From Chitinophaga oryziterrae (GTDB lineage: Bacteria; Bacteroidota; Bacteroidia; Chitinophagales; Chitinophagaceae): a DNA stretch of 64,000 nt. Shown one piece after another: positions 18,488 through 27,701 of the stretch (within the stretch, counting starts at the first letter, position 1; each line of letters starts with the position of its first letter). The stretch is from NCBI RefSeq assembly GCF_009758125.1, contig NZ_WRXO01000001.1:434001-498000 (forward strand). Reading direction: 5' to 3'. Both the position numbers and the translations under genes were made by a program. The notes under the pieces are model-generated. The model had not been told where the DNA came from, did not search any database, and saw only the letters and a list, made by a program, of their open reading frames with translations.

Positions 18488-19515
18488 CGGACATGAAGCA
18501 GATTGTAAAATACATAGCCGGTTGTTCAATGCTGCTCATTGCAGCATTGCAGGGCAGCGCCCAGGATCTGCATTTCTCGCAGTACTTCAACTCGCCGCTT
18601 ACTACCAATCCTGCCAACACAGGATTTATCCCGGATGGTAATTACCGGATCGGTATCAACTACCGCGATCAGTGGGCCAGCATTCCTGTACCTTATAAAA
18701 CGATGTCTGCATTCGGAGATTTCCAGTTGTTCCGCGACAGACTGGAATATGGCTGGGTAGGTGTTGGGGGTGTGATCCTGCGCGATGTGGCGGGTACCGG
18801 TAATCTTACTTCCACCAAGGTATATGGCTCTGTTGCCTATCACCAGTTGCTGGGACAAAGCAGTTTGTTATCATTAGGTTTTAATGTGGGGTCCGCCAGT
18901 AAAAGGGTAGACGTTACAAAACTCACATTCGGCGACCAGTGGAATGGAAAGTTCTTCGATGCGCAGGTGCCTACGGCAGAACCTTTCGACCAGACAAAGG
19001 TCAGTTATTTCGATATGCAGGTAGGGATGAACTACGCATATTTCCCTACGGAAAACATTTATATCAATGCCGGTGTGTCGGTACAGCATATCAACAAACC
19101 AAGAGAAACATTTTATGCTTCTGATAATCAGATATCACGTCGCGGTATTGTTTTTCTGAACGCAAGTCTGAAAGTAAGTGATAAAGTGATCCTGAATCCT
19201 TCTGCGTATTACTCAAGACAGGCCAACTCCAATGAAACAGTATTTGGTGGTAATGCTGCCTACAATCTTTCCGGAGACGGCGATAAACAGTTATATGGTG
19301 GTCTCTATTACCGTATGCATGACGCCGCAGTATTCCTGGTGGGTTACCAGTTATCAAATGTAAAACTGATGTTCAGTTATGATGTCACCACCTCCTCAAT
19401 AGCCCAGGCCAATAACCGGCGTGGTGCTTATGAAATAGGCATCGTATACACAGGGATTTATCCTAACCGCAGTTTCTCCAATGCGAAGAGAGCTGCATTG
19501 TGCCCTTCATTTTAA
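18484..19515 (+). CDS. PorP/SprF family type IX secretion protein
   Basis: A 343-residue outer-membrane protein of the PorP/SprF family, recognised from QDLHFSQYFNSPLTTNPANTGF and YRDQWASI after a signal peptide. In Flavobacterium johnsoniae SprF is needed to export the adhesin SprB, and SprF-like proteins are thought to hold the type B C-terminal domain at the surface. Overlap of 4 bases (ATGA) with the adhesin gene suggests translational coupling and a dedicated partnership. The C-terminus ends CPSF, similar to CPRF in the second family member at 37790-38821. Confidence 0.9.
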   Translation: MTDMKQIVKYIAGCSMLLIAALQGSAQDLHFSQYFNSPLTTNPANTGFIPDGNYRIGINYRDQWASIPVPYKTMSAFGDFQLFRDRLEYGWVGVGGVILRDVAGTGNLTSTKVYGSVAYHQLLGQSSLLSLGFNVGSASKRVDVTKLTFGDQWNGKFFDAQVPTAEPFDQTKVSYFDMQVGMNYAYFPTENIYINAGVSVQHINKPRETFYASDNQISRRGIVFLNASLKVSDKVILNPSAYYSRQANSNETVFGGNAAYNLSGDGDKQLYGGLYYRMHDAAVFLVGYQLSNVKLMFSYDVTTSSIAQANNRRGAYEIGIVYTGIYPNRSFSNAKRAALCPSF

Positions 19516-19560
19516 CAACGTGCATTAAAGAAGAAATAAAACCATTTTAAAAGGAGAAGT

Positions 19561-20154
19561 ATGAAACGTTTATTGTTATGTTTGTTATTGTTAACTGCAG
19601 TACATCTCGCAGAGGCTCAGTATTATAAAACAGGAGATACTACTACTACTACTACAAACAGCAAGAAAAAAATCGATCCATCCCGTCTTATCATAGGAGG
19701 ATCACTTGGATTGGCATTCGGAGATTATACTAATATCAATATTTCTCCATTAATCGGATACCGCATTTCCCAGTTATTCGCTGCAGGTATCAATATTAAT
19801 GCACAGTTTGGTTCAGAACGCTTAAGCAATTACAACAATGTAACCATTCAACGCAACCAGTATACGATCTTTGGAGGAGGTGTATGGGGTCGTGTATACC
19901 CGGTTGATTTCCTGTTCATACATGTACAACCTGAGTATAATGCAGTAAGCCTGAAAAGCACTTATTACGATCCCAAGACTGTAGTTAAGGATCACTACGG
20001 TGTACCCAGTCTGTTGATGGGTGGTGGTTATTCACAACCGGTAGGTGGCCGTGCAGCTTTCAGCATCATGGCATTGTATGATGTATTGCAGGATAGCAGA
20101 TCTCCTTACCAGAACGGACTAATATTAAGGATAGGAGCCAGTTTAGGCATATAA
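19561..20154 (+). CDS. Small outer-membrane beta-barrel-like protein
   Basis: A 197-residue protein with a signal peptide (cleavage near AEAQ), a Thr-rich stretch (DTTTTTTNS), then alternating strands (LIIGGSLGLAFG, IGYRISQLFAAGININAQF, TIFGGGVWGRVY) and a C-terminus ending in GASLGI. The pattern fits a small eight-stranded outer-membrane barrel. It is 45 bases downstream of porP and on the same strand, probably in the same transcript. I do not recognise a specific family. A role supporting the adhesin-PorP unit is an inference from position only. Confidence 0.7.
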   Translation: MKRLLLCLLLLTAVHLAEAQYYKTGDTTTTTTNSKKKIDPSRLIIGGSLGLAFGDYTNINISPLIGYRISQLFAAGININAQFGSERLSNYNNVTIQRNQYTIFGGGVWGRVYPVDFLFIHVQPEYNAVSLKSTYYDPKTVVKDHYGVPSLLMGGGYSQPVGGRAAFSIMALYDVLQDSRSPYQNGLILRIGASLGI

Positions 20155-20244
20155 AATCCAATGTTGTTTAGTTAAGTAACAACACATAACAGGCCCCGTG
20201 TTTGACCGGATGCCGGTGCATGAAGTGCTGCTGCCAATTCCTGA

Positions 20245-20281
20245 TTTTATTGTGATGGTGCATCGCACCATCACAATAAAA
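20245..20281. terminator. Bidirectional hairpin terminator
   Basis: Perfect 17-bp arms (20245-20261 and 20265-20281) enclose an ATC loop. The outer four pairs are T-A, so a T-run follows the GC-rich part on both strands. It sits between the converging barrel-protein and GH43 genes. Confidence 0.85.
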
Positions 20282-20295
20282 CACAGTAAAGAAGT

Positions 20296-21369
20296 TTACG
20301 GAGTAATCGTCTCTATACTGCCATCCTCATTATAATGTAACTCAGTGACTTTTACATTACGCAGGTACGTTTTACCGGACAGCTGAACATCATGATAAAA
20401 AAGGTACCATTTTCCGTCTTTCTCAATAATAGAGTGGTGGCTGGTCCAGCCTTCAACAGGTTTTAGTATGACGCCTTTATATGTAAATGGTCCATAAGGA
20501 TTATCGCCAATGGCGTAGCACAGTTGATGAGTGTCTCCTGTGGAGTAGGAGAAGTAATATTTACCCTTGTATTTGTGTACCCATGATGCCTCAAAAAAAC
20601 GTTTATCATTATCTTTCTCTTTAAAGAGATCACCCTTTTCATCGACCAGCTTTATCTCTTTCACAGGGGTGGCAAAACTTTTCATGTCAGGCGAAAGTTG
20701 AGCCATACGGGGTAATATGGCCTGATCATTGGGTTTGCGGTTGCCTTTTGATGAGTCATATTGATTATTGTTCCAACGTTGTAGTTGTCCGCCCCAGATA
20801 CCACCAAAGTATAGATAGTATTTCCCGTCGTCATCGCGGAACACACAGGGATCAATGCTATAGCTGCCTTTAATGGGTGTTTTTTCTGCCTTGAAAGGGC
20901 CTTCCGGTTTGGAGCTGCTGGCAACACCGATATGAAAAATATCCTGACTGTCCTTCACAGGAAAAAAGAGGTAGTAAGTATTATTGGCAAAGGCAGCATC
21001 CGGTGCCCACAACTGACGGTGTGCCCATGGAATATTTTTTATATCAAGCGCTACTCCATGGTCTGTAACATGCCCACCAACTGAATCCATAGAAAGCACA
21101 TGGAAGTCTCTCATATCGAAATGGCTGCCAAGATCGTCTTCAGGTACGCCGGTAGCAGTATCGTGTGAGGGATAGATATAAATTCTTCCGTTAAATACAT
21201 GGGCAGATGGATCTGCAGTGTAAATATGCGTGACAAGCGGTTGGGAAAGATATTTTTTTTCCGGGCTTTTGACGGTTGTTGTATCCGTCGTCTGCTTTGG
21301 AGCGGATTGATTGCAGCTGTAAATTGTGCCTGCTGCAATAAAGGTAAATAGATAACGTAAGGAATTCAT
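20296..21369 (-). CDS. Glycoside hydrolase family 43 lipoprotein
   Basis: A five-bladed beta-propeller GH43 enzyme, which usually releases arabinose or xylose from plant polymers. The three catalytic acids are visible: base Asp in TADPSAHVF, the pKa-modulating Asp in YSIDPCVF and the acid Glu in FFEASWVHK. A lipobox (TIYSC, Cys19) makes it a lipoprotein at the outer membrane or periplasm. The downstream end ITP is complete. It is divergent from the susC-susD pair, with operator-like sites between them, forming a small utilisation locus. The exact linkage specificity cannot be read. Confidence 0.9.
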   Translation of the reverse strand: MNSLRYLFTFIAAGTIYSCNQSAPKQTTDTTTVKSPEKKYLSQPLVTHIYTADPSAHVFNGRIYIYPSHDTATGVPEDDLGSHFDMRDFHVLSMDSVGGHVTDHGVALDIKNIPWAHRQLWAPDAAFANNTYYLFFPVKDSQDIFHIGVASSSKPEGPFKAEKTPIKGSYSIDPCVFRDDDGKYYLYFGGIWGGQLQRWNNNQYDSSKGNRKPNDQAILPRMAQLSPDMKSFATPVKEIKLVDEKGDLFKEKDNDKRFFEASWVHKYKGKYYFSYSTGDTHQLCYAIGDNPYGPFTYKGVILKPVEGWTSHHSIIEKDGKWYLFYHDVQLSGKTYLRNVKVTELHYNEDGSIETITP

Positions 21370-21494
21370 ATGTTGTGTTTTTTAGAGATTCAGATTTTTA
21401 GTAATGTCATAAATGGTAACCTCCCGCTCGTTTGTCATAACTGGAATTTAGACGCATATAAAGCTAAACTAAACTTTTTTTAAAAAAAATCTAC

Positions 21495-21508
21495 ACAATC
21501 GGTTGCGT
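21495..21508. promoter_or_regulatory. LacI-family-like operator, copy 1
   Basis: ACAATCGGTTGCGT contains CAATCGGTTG, an imperfect palindrome (8 of 10 bases) around a central CG. That layout is typical of LacI/PurR-family operators. The same 14 bases recur 181 bases downstream. This copy overlaps the -33 box of the putative susC promoter, so binding would repress it. Confidence 0.55.
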
Positions 21509-21532
21509 TTTTCAAAAATGTCCTTACTTTAG
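21503..21532 (+). promoter_or_regulatory. Putative susC promoter overlapping operator 1
   Basis: TTG at 21503-21505, 19 bases, then TACTTTAG at 21525-21532 (one mismatch to TAnnTTTG). The -33 box lies inside operator copy 1. The leader to the chosen ATG would be about 190 bases. The 21370-21728 gap holds nothing else that I can identify. Confidence 0.45.
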
Positions 21533-21675
21533 CCCCCGAAAGAATAGTGCGACTAGTTTGTCAGGCCCAGTATATGATAATACGCCTGTATTTTATCATA
21601 TTCAGAATTTAATAATATTCCAGTTTGAAAACAATATTTTCTTCCAGACAGAAGAGTAATAATGCCGTTTTTAAT

Positions 21676-21689
21676 ACAATCGGTTGCGT
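21676..21689. promoter_or_regulatory. LacI-family-like operator, copy 2
   Basis: A second exact copy of the 14-base site ACAATCGGTTGCGT lies 40 bases before the susC ATG at 21729. Two identical sites 181 bases apart could support looping by a bivalent LacI-type repressor. No such regulator is encoded in the window. Confidence 0.55.
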
Positions 21690-21728
21690 GATTCCATGAT
21701 TATTTTTAAACTCTTAATTCCCCTTGTT

Positions 21729-24700
21729 ATGAAGCCTTTGCCAGGAGCCTTTTTTCGAATCTGTTCGGCTCCCAAAAAACTTTTGCTTACCGTAATTTTA
21801 TTTCCGGTCTTTATCATTGTAAACGCTCAAAGCAGTAAACCCATACAGGGTAAGGTTACTGACGATACCGGGCAACCACTGTCAGGCGTTACGATAGCCG
21901 TGAAAAATTCCAATCGTGGTACCGTTACGACTGCTGATGGTACTTATAAGATCAATGCTTCGGCCGGTGAGACACTTACTTTTACCTTTATAGGGCATAC
22001 AACGGGTGAACGCACGGTAGGCACCGGTTCTCAGTATGATATCAGTCTTGCACCTCAGTCTCAGTTATTGGAGCAGATGGTAGTAATCGGTTATGGCAGC
22101 CAGCGGAAAAGTTCATTAACCGGTTCTGTTGCGTCTGTAAGTAGCAAAACCATCAATGAACTTCCTGTAGCAAGTGTACAACAGGCATTGCAGGGCCGTG
22201 TAGCAGGTGTAACCGTTACCAATAACGGTACACCGGGTTCAGACCCTATCGTAAGAATCAGGGGGATCAGTTCTATTAGTTATGCATCGGATCCGCTGTA
22301 TGTGATTGACGGCTTTCCTACTTCCAATCTTGCCAATTTCGACAGCAAGGATGTACAGTCTGTTGAAGTATTGAAAGATGCAAGTGCCGCCGCAATTTAT
22401 GGCTCAAGGGCTACCAATGGGGTGGTTATTCTTACAACAAAAAAAGGCAGCAGGGATGGTAAGCCACATTTCAATTTTGATGCTTATACCGGTGTGCAGT
22501 CTGCCTGGAAAAAGGTAGACCTGTTGAATACACAACAGTACCTGTTGTATGAAAGAGCGCTGAATGGTGCTGCCGGTATTGCTAAACCACCCAGGCTGGA
22601 AGATGCTGCTTTTAATCAACCCATTTACGCGGGCGCTTCACAAACATATGCGCAAACAAATACCGACTGGCAGGATGCCTATTTTAAGAGCGGTCTTATT
22701 GCACAAACCAATTTATCCGTGAATGGAGGCAATGAAAAGTCCCGCTATTATATTTCCGGTGGTTACTTTAAACAGGATGGTATCACAGAGGGCGTGAATT
22801 ACCAACGGGGTAATTTCAGGATCAATTCCGAACATAATCTCAGCAAGGTGTTTACATTAGGACAGAACCTCTTACTGTCCTATTCGAAACAACGCTATGA
22901 TAATACCTCGGGTAACAGAACCCGTATCGCAAACGTGGTAAGAGCGCTTCCTTACCTGCCGGTGCATGATCCAACCACACTGGGTGGTTACCGGAATGCG
23001 GAGAACAGTGTAGATGGTGCTGACCCCACCAATCCCGTTGAAGATGCATTGCTTTTAGGAGATGCACACCGTCAGGTGTTTAAACTGCTGGGAACTGTAT
23101 ATGCGCAGGTAAACTTCACGCCCTGGCTTAATTTCAGATCCACCTTCGGTACTGATTATGTAACACAATTCCAGCACGAGTTTCTCCCTATCTATAATGA
23201 CAAGGGAAGGAGTTCCACCGTTGCTACCATCACTGATCAGCGGGCTAACAGAACTACCTTATTATTCACGGAGCAATTAACTTTTGATAAAACATTTGGA
23301 AAGCATCATGTAAATGCGGTGGCTGTTTTTGAAAGACAAGGTGCACAGAACTTCGGTGAATCACAAAAAGGAAATCAAAGTACAAATGATATAGAAACAT
23401 TTGTGGGTGCAACCAATGTGTCTTCCTACTCATCCAGAACAGCATCGCTTATTCAGTCTTATATCGGCAGACTGAATTATGACTTTGCCGGGAAATACCT
23501 GTTGAGTGGTGCAATCCGCCGTGATGGTTTATCCATATGGGCGCCAGGTCGTAAAATTCAAAGTTTTCCTTCCTTTTCTGCAGGATGGAGACTGGACCAG
23601 GAGGCTTTCATCAAACCTGTTACTGCTATATCTGAATTAAAGTTAAGAGGCGGTTGGGGCGTTACCGGTTTAAATGCGATTGGCGTTTTCCCTGCCTTGC
23701 AAAACTCCATTCTTAACAATGAATATCCATGGCAGGGAGTCGTTCAGGCCAATGGAGCCAGCTATCCTTTTGGTAATACCCTCACCACAGGAAATGCTTC
23801 GTATTATAACCAGCTGGCCAGCAGCGATCTCGAATGGGAAAAAACGAAGCAGGTGAATATTGGTTTTGACCTCGGTTTGTTCAATAACAAAATAACATTA
23901 ACGGCTGAGTGGTATCGCAGGCAAACAGATAATCTTATCCTCACGATTCCCACACCTGGTAGTTTTGGCTTTGCCGGCACAGGTTCAGATCAGAATGCTG
24001 CATCGATGAGAAATACGGGTATTGATATACAGTTGGGTTATAACAAAACATCAGGTGCCTTTACATGGAATCTTAATGGGAACATTGGCTTCATCAGAAA
24101 CAAAATTTTAAGCCTTAATACATCCAGTGCGACCATTGATGCGGGATCAGACGCAGATTTCGGCAATGGAAATATTACACGTACTATTGCAGGACAGCCC
24201 ATTCAGTCCTTTTATGGATACGTAGTAGACGGTATCTTCCAGAGTCAGGATGAGGTCAATAAAGCCCCTGTGCAATTATCAGGTACTAATCCTGCAAAAT
24301 CAACCTCAGCAGGAGATATCCGGTTCAAGGACCTGAATAAAGATGGAAAAATAACTGCAGACGACCGGACTTTCCTGGGTTCTTATGTCCCCGACTTTAC
24401 TTATGCACTCAATTACAGCGGTGCGTATAAAAATTTCGATATATCGCTCTTTTTTCAGGGTGTACAGGGCAATAAAATATATAACGGTACAAGAGTACTG
24501 CGGGAAGGAATGGCACGCTTGTTTGGTGCCGGAACAGAAGTACTGAATGCATGGACGGTTGATCATACCAATACCGATATTCCAAGAGCTATAAGCGGAG
24601 ATCCTAATCAGAATGCCCGTGTATCAGACCGCTGGATAGAGGACGGTTCCTACCTGAGACTAAAGAATGTGATCATCGGATATAACATCCCCCAGTCGGC

Positions 24701-24896
24701 TTTGCGTTCGTTAACAAAGGGGACGATCAATAGTTTCAGGATGTACATCTCTTCTCAGAACCTGCTCACATTTACCCGCTATAAAGGCTGGGATCCTGAA
24801 ATAGGTTCGAAGAATACAACGCTTACAAATGGTATCGATTATGGACAATACCCGTCCGCAAGGTCTTTTCAGTTTGGCCTGCAGGTAGGTTTTTAA
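21729..24896 (+). CDS. SusC/RagA family TonB-linked outer-membrane transporter
   Basis: A TonB-dependent transporter that forms the barrel of a SusCD importer for oligosaccharides. After a signal peptide (ending near IIVNAQ) there is a carboxypeptidase-like repeat (IQGKVTDDTGQPLSGVTIAV), then the plug domain (VVIGYGSQRKSSLTGSVASV, LQGRVAGVTVTNNG, IRIRGISSI-like) and a 22-strand barrel ending GLQVGF. The start at 21729 (MKPLPGAFF) is chosen for its Lys/Arg-rich signal peptide; ATG at 21696 and TTG at 21684 add about 11-15 residues. susD follows by 12 bases. With GH43 it forms a polysaccharide-utilisation locus. Confidence 0.94.
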   Translation: MKPLPGAFFRICSAPKKLLLTVILFPVFIIVNAQSSKPIQGKVTDDTGQPLSGVTIAVKNSNRGTVTTADGTYKINASAGETLTFTFIGHTTGERTVGTGSQYDISLAPQSQLLEQMVVIGYGSQRKSSLTGSVASVSSKTINELPVASVQQALQGRVAGVTVTNNGTPGSDPIVRIRGISSISYASDPLYVIDGFPTSNLANFDSKDVQSVEVLKDASAAAIYGSRATNGVVILTTKKGSRDGKPHFNFDAYTGVQSAWKKVDLLNTQQYLLYERALNGAAGIAKPPRLEDAAFNQPIYAGASQTYAQTNTDWQDAYFKSGLIAQTNLSVNGGNEKSRYYISGGYFKQDGITEGVNYQRGNFRINSEHNLSKVFTLGQNLLLSYSKQRYDNTSGNRTRIANVVRALPYLPVHDPTTLGGYRNAENSVDGADPTNPVEDALLLGDAHRQVFKLLGTVYAQVNFTPWLNFRSTFGTDYVTQFQHEFLPIYNDKGRSSTVATITDQRANRTTLLFTEQLTFDKTFGKHHVNAVAVFERQGAQNFGESQKGNQSTNDIETFVGATNVSSYSSRTASLIQSYIGRLNYDFAGKYLLSGAIRRDGLSIWAPGRKIQSFPSFSAGWRLDQEAFIKPVTAISELKLRGGWGVTGLNAIGVFPALQNSILNNEYPWQGVVQANGASYPFGNTLTTGNASYYNQLASSDLEWEKTKQVNIGFDLGLFNNKITLTAEWYRRQTDNLILTIPTPGSFGFAGTGSDQNAASMRNTGIDIQLGYNKTSGAFTWNLNGNIGFIRNKILSLNTSSATIDAGSDADFGNGNITRTIAGQPIQSFYGYVVDGIFQSQDEVNKAPVQLSGTNPAKSTSAGDIRFKDLNKDGKITADDRTFLGSYVPDFTYALNYSGAYKNFDISLFFQGVQGNKIYNGTRVLREGMARLFGAGTEVLNAWTVDHTNTDIPRAISGDPNQNARVSDRWIEDGSYLRLKNVIIGYNIPQSALRSLTKGTINSFRMYISSQNLLTFTRYKGWDPEIGSKNTTLTNGIDYGQYPSARSFQFGLQVGF

Positions 24897-24908
24897 AAAA
24901 GAACAATC

Positions 24909-26462
24909 ATGAAGAAAAATAATATAATTATAGCAGGCTTTTTAATAATGGTGCTTGCCTGTAATAAAGATTTAAATAAAACAAACCCAAGTTATGTTAC
25001 GCTTGATAACTACTTTAAGAACAGCAATGAATTGCTGAGTGGCACCAATGCTATCTATTCTACAGTGCATGGTGGTTACCTGGTAGCACGGGAGTGGTTT
25101 TTCCTGGAAGACCTCAGAAGTGATGATGTAAGTTCCGGGGGTAGTCAGCTTGAAGTGCCCCGTGCACAAATTCTGAATGGTGCCATCACGGCTGACAATT
25201 CGGTTATGAATAGCGTTTGGAATGGTCTTTACACTGTTATACATCGCGCTAATACAGTAATCGGTAGTGCTCCGAATGTTACAGACAATGATGCTGTTCG
25301 TGATCAGTGTGCTGCTCAGGCAAAGTTCTTAAGAGGATGGGCTTATTTTGAACTGGTAAGTCTTTGGGGCCCTGTGCCACTATATAAAGAGGTAGTAAAG
25401 AAGTCTGACGAATATCAGCCAAGAGCAGCAGAAGATGTTGTCTATGAACAAATCATACAGGATTTTAAAGACGCAGCAGCTGTGTTAGCCACAACTTATT
25501 CTTCTGCAGAACAAGGCCGGGTTACTGCTGGTGCAGCTAATGCAATGCTTGGAAGAGTATATATGCAAAAAGGAGATTATGCAGCAGCAAAAGAAGCATT
25601 GCTAAAGGTAACCGGCTCGGGTCTTTATCATCTTATAGATAATTTCAGTGATAATTTTCTGGAAGAAACTGAATTCAATGCGGAATCCATCTGGGAAACA
25701 GTTTATATTGATAAAGGCGATAACGCTTTTGATTGGAATGGTACAAATGACGGTGCGGGTATTGCCCAATCCACTATACGCAATCAGGAGTATTGTCCGC
25801 TTTCGTGGAGGAATCTTATTCCGTCAGACAAATTCCTGAATGAGTTTGAGAATACAGCAACCGGTGCTGCCAAAACAGATCCTCGTTATAAGGCAACCGT
25901 TTATGAAACAGGTGATAAGTTCAATAATGATGCAGATGTATTGACAGATGGTATGCAAAACGGGAATGCCTCTACCGTGAATGGCGTAACAAAAAAGGTG
26001 AGCTGGCGTAAATTTATGCTTATCTATAAGCAAAGTGTTTCCACTGCTTCCTATCATCCGGGAGGCAATAACCAACGCATGATCCGTTATGCGGAAGTGT
26101 TATTGATGCTTGCTGAATGTGAGAATGAATTGGGGAATACTGCTGTCGCCGTAGATTACTTAAATGAGGTGAGGGACAGGCCTTCTGTTGCCATGCCACA
26201 TTATCCTACTGCACAATTCCCTGTGTCCAATAAAGACCAGGTGACCAAAGCTATTATGCATGAAAAGACAGTCGAACTCGGAGATGAACAGGTGCGTAAT
26301 CGTGATATCCTGAGATGGCGCAAAAAAGACTATTTCATAACAGAGCCGATCAGTTATTTCAGAAAGAACAGGGATGAATTATTACCATTACCTCAGCAGG
26401 AGATTGATAATAATCCGAAACTTGACGCAAACGGTATCAACAAACAAAATCAGGGTTATTAA
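24909..26462 (+). CDS. SusD/RagB family nutrient-binding lipoprotein
   Basis: The surface lipoprotein lid of the SusCD importer. A lipobox (VLACN, Cys18) follows a short signal. TPR-like helices include FLRGWAYFELVSLWGPVPLY, the SusD signature, and the C-terminal segment ends with REELLPLPQQEIDNNP-like residues. At 517 residues it is the usual size. It begins 12 bases after susC, so the two are cotranscribed. Its ligand should match that of the GH43 enzyme, probably a pentose-containing polymer, but this is inferred. Confidence 0.93.
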   Translation: MKKNNIIIAGFLIMVLACNKDLNKTNPSYVTLDNYFKNSNELLSGTNAIYSTVHGGYLVAREWFFLEDLRSDDVSSGGSQLEVPRAQILNGAITADNSVMNSVWNGLYTVIHRANTVIGSAPNVTDNDAVRDQCAAQAKFLRGWAYFELVSLWGPVPLYKEVVKKSDEYQPRAAEDVVYEQIIQDFKDAAAVLATTYSSAEQGRVTAGAANAMLGRVYMQKGDYAAAKEALLKVTGSGLYHLIDNFSDNFLEETEFNAESIWETVYIDKGDNAFDWNGTNDGAGIAQSTIRNQEYCPLSWRNLIPSDKFLNEFENTATGAAKTDPRYKATVYETGDKFNNDADVLTDGMQNGNASTVNGVTKKVSWRKFMLIYKQSVSTASYHPGGNNQRMIRYAEVLLMLAECENELGNTAVAVDYLNEVRDRPSVAMPHYPTAQFPVSNKDQVTKAIMHEKTVELGDEQVRNRDILRWRKKDYFITEPISYFRKNRDELLPLPQQEIDNNPKLDANGINKQNQGY

Positions 26463-26495
26463 GTTAAACGCTGGGTGCTGTACTGCGCCCCAATG

Positions 26496-26610
26496 TCATT
26501 AAGTTAAGCTAACCAAGTATTCTATATAATCCTGCTCCGTCAGGAGCCAGATTACCTGATATGATACATTGGCTGATCAATGCCTGTTAAAGCAAGCCTT
26601 AACTTAATGA
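26496..26610. repeat. Inverted repeat enclosing a short hairpin after susD
   Basis: TCATTAAGTTAAG (26496-26508) pairs exactly with CTTAACTTAATGA (26598-26610). Between them lies a small hairpin, GCTCC-GTCA-GGAGC, at 26534-26547. The gap 26463-26930 otherwise contains a terminator at 26645-26670 and no gene. Confidence 0.7.
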
Positions 26611-26644
26611 TATTGATATAAAATCTATAAATTCTTATAAACAG

Positions 26645-26670
26645 AAGGCTCCTTATGGAGCCTTTTTTTT
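26645..26670 (+). terminator. Intrinsic terminator after susC-susD
   Basis: Eight-bp arms (26645-26652 and 26657-26664) around TTAT, followed by a run of T to 26670. It probably ends the susCD transcript. Confidence 0.8.
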
Positions 26671-26930
26671 GTATATTACAATGGTCACCTGAGCAATCAT
26701 ATGATAATCCACGTTAAATGAAAGCCCCTGCTTACATTTCTCAAAACTATATTTTGAAGTTACGTTATGCTATGGATTAAAATTATGCGGCTGTCTGGAA
26801 ACGGCAGTTGCATGTTCATAACGTGTTAAATGTTAAGCAGGTTTCTTTTGAGTTACCTGCTTCTTTTAGGAATTTACAGGTTGTTCACAGCGCTCTTTTC
26901 ACTATTTTAGCGAACAAATAACTTTCGGCA

Positions 26931-27629
26931 ATGAATGATCGTTTAAAGCATCTGAAGGAAAGAGACTGGACCGAGACCAAAGCACATTCAAGCTGGCAGA
27001 TCTTCAAGATCATGGCAGAATTTGTAGACGGTTTTGAGGCCCTTGCCAAAATGGGACCCTGCATATCTGTATTCGGTTCTGCTCGTACCAAACAGGGAAA
27101 CAAATATTATGAGCTGGCGCATGAAATCGCCCGCAGACTGTCTGACGAAGGATTCGGTATCATCACCGGTGGTGGTCCCGGAGTAATGGAAGCGGCCAAC
27201 AGGGGGGCGCAGGAAGCGAAGGGGAAATCTGTAGGTGTGAATATCACACTGCCTCACGAACAATACCCTAATCCATACGTAGACTACGATAAAAACCTCA
27301 ACTTCGATTATTTCTTCATAAGAAAAGTAATGTTCACCAAATATTCCCAGGGCTTTATTATGATGCCCGGGGGCTTTGGAACAATGGATGAATTCTTTGA
27401 AGTAGCCACATTGATACAAACCAAGAAGATGACGGAAACGCCCATGGTACTGGTAGGTAAGGAGTACTGGAGCGGGCTGCTGGATTGGATCCGCAGCACT
27501 ATGATGGAGAAAGAGAGCAACATTGCCCCGGAAGATCTTGGACTGTTAAAACTATTTGATACCGCGGATGAAGTAGTAGAATATTTCAGAGTATTTTATA
27601 CCACCAATAAGTTACGGCCTAATTTCTGA
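26931..27629 (+). CDS. LOG family (TIGR00730) nucleotide 5'-monophosphate phosphoribohydrolase
   Basis: A 232-residue Rossmann-fold protein with the LOG signature PGGFGTMDEFFE and GGGPGVMEAANRGA. Plant LOG enzymes release cytokinin bases from their monophosphates; bacterial members cleave AMP or related nucleotides to base and ribose 5-phosphate. The bacterial role is often uncertain, so I give no gene symbol. It is transcribed as a single gene. The ATG at 26931 is chosen as the first one in frame. Confidence 0.88.
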   Translation: MNDRLKHLKERDWTETKAHSSWQIFKIMAEFVDGFEALAKMGPCISVFGSARTKQGNKYYELAHEIARRLSDEGFGIITGGGPGVMEAANRGAQEAKGKSVGVNITLPHEQYPNPYVDYDKNLNFDYFFIRKVMFTKYSQGFIMMPGGFGTMDEFFEVATLIQTKKMTETPMVLVGKEYWSGLLDWIRSTMMEKESNIAPEDLGLLKLFDTADEVVEYFRVFYTTNKLRPNF

Positions 27630-27679
27630 TAACTGATCTGCGCAATATGAAACCTGTGTTATGCGTTGAGGAATATTCG

Positions 27680-27687
27680 TAGGTTTG
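27680..27687 (+). promoter_or_regulatory. -7 element for the O-methyltransferase gene
   Basis: TAGGTTTG matches TAnnTTTG exactly, about 15 bases before the ATG at 27702. The -33 position (around 27658) has only a weak TGTT. Confidence 0.5.
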
Positions 27688-27701
27688 CACAAATTTAGCT
27701 C

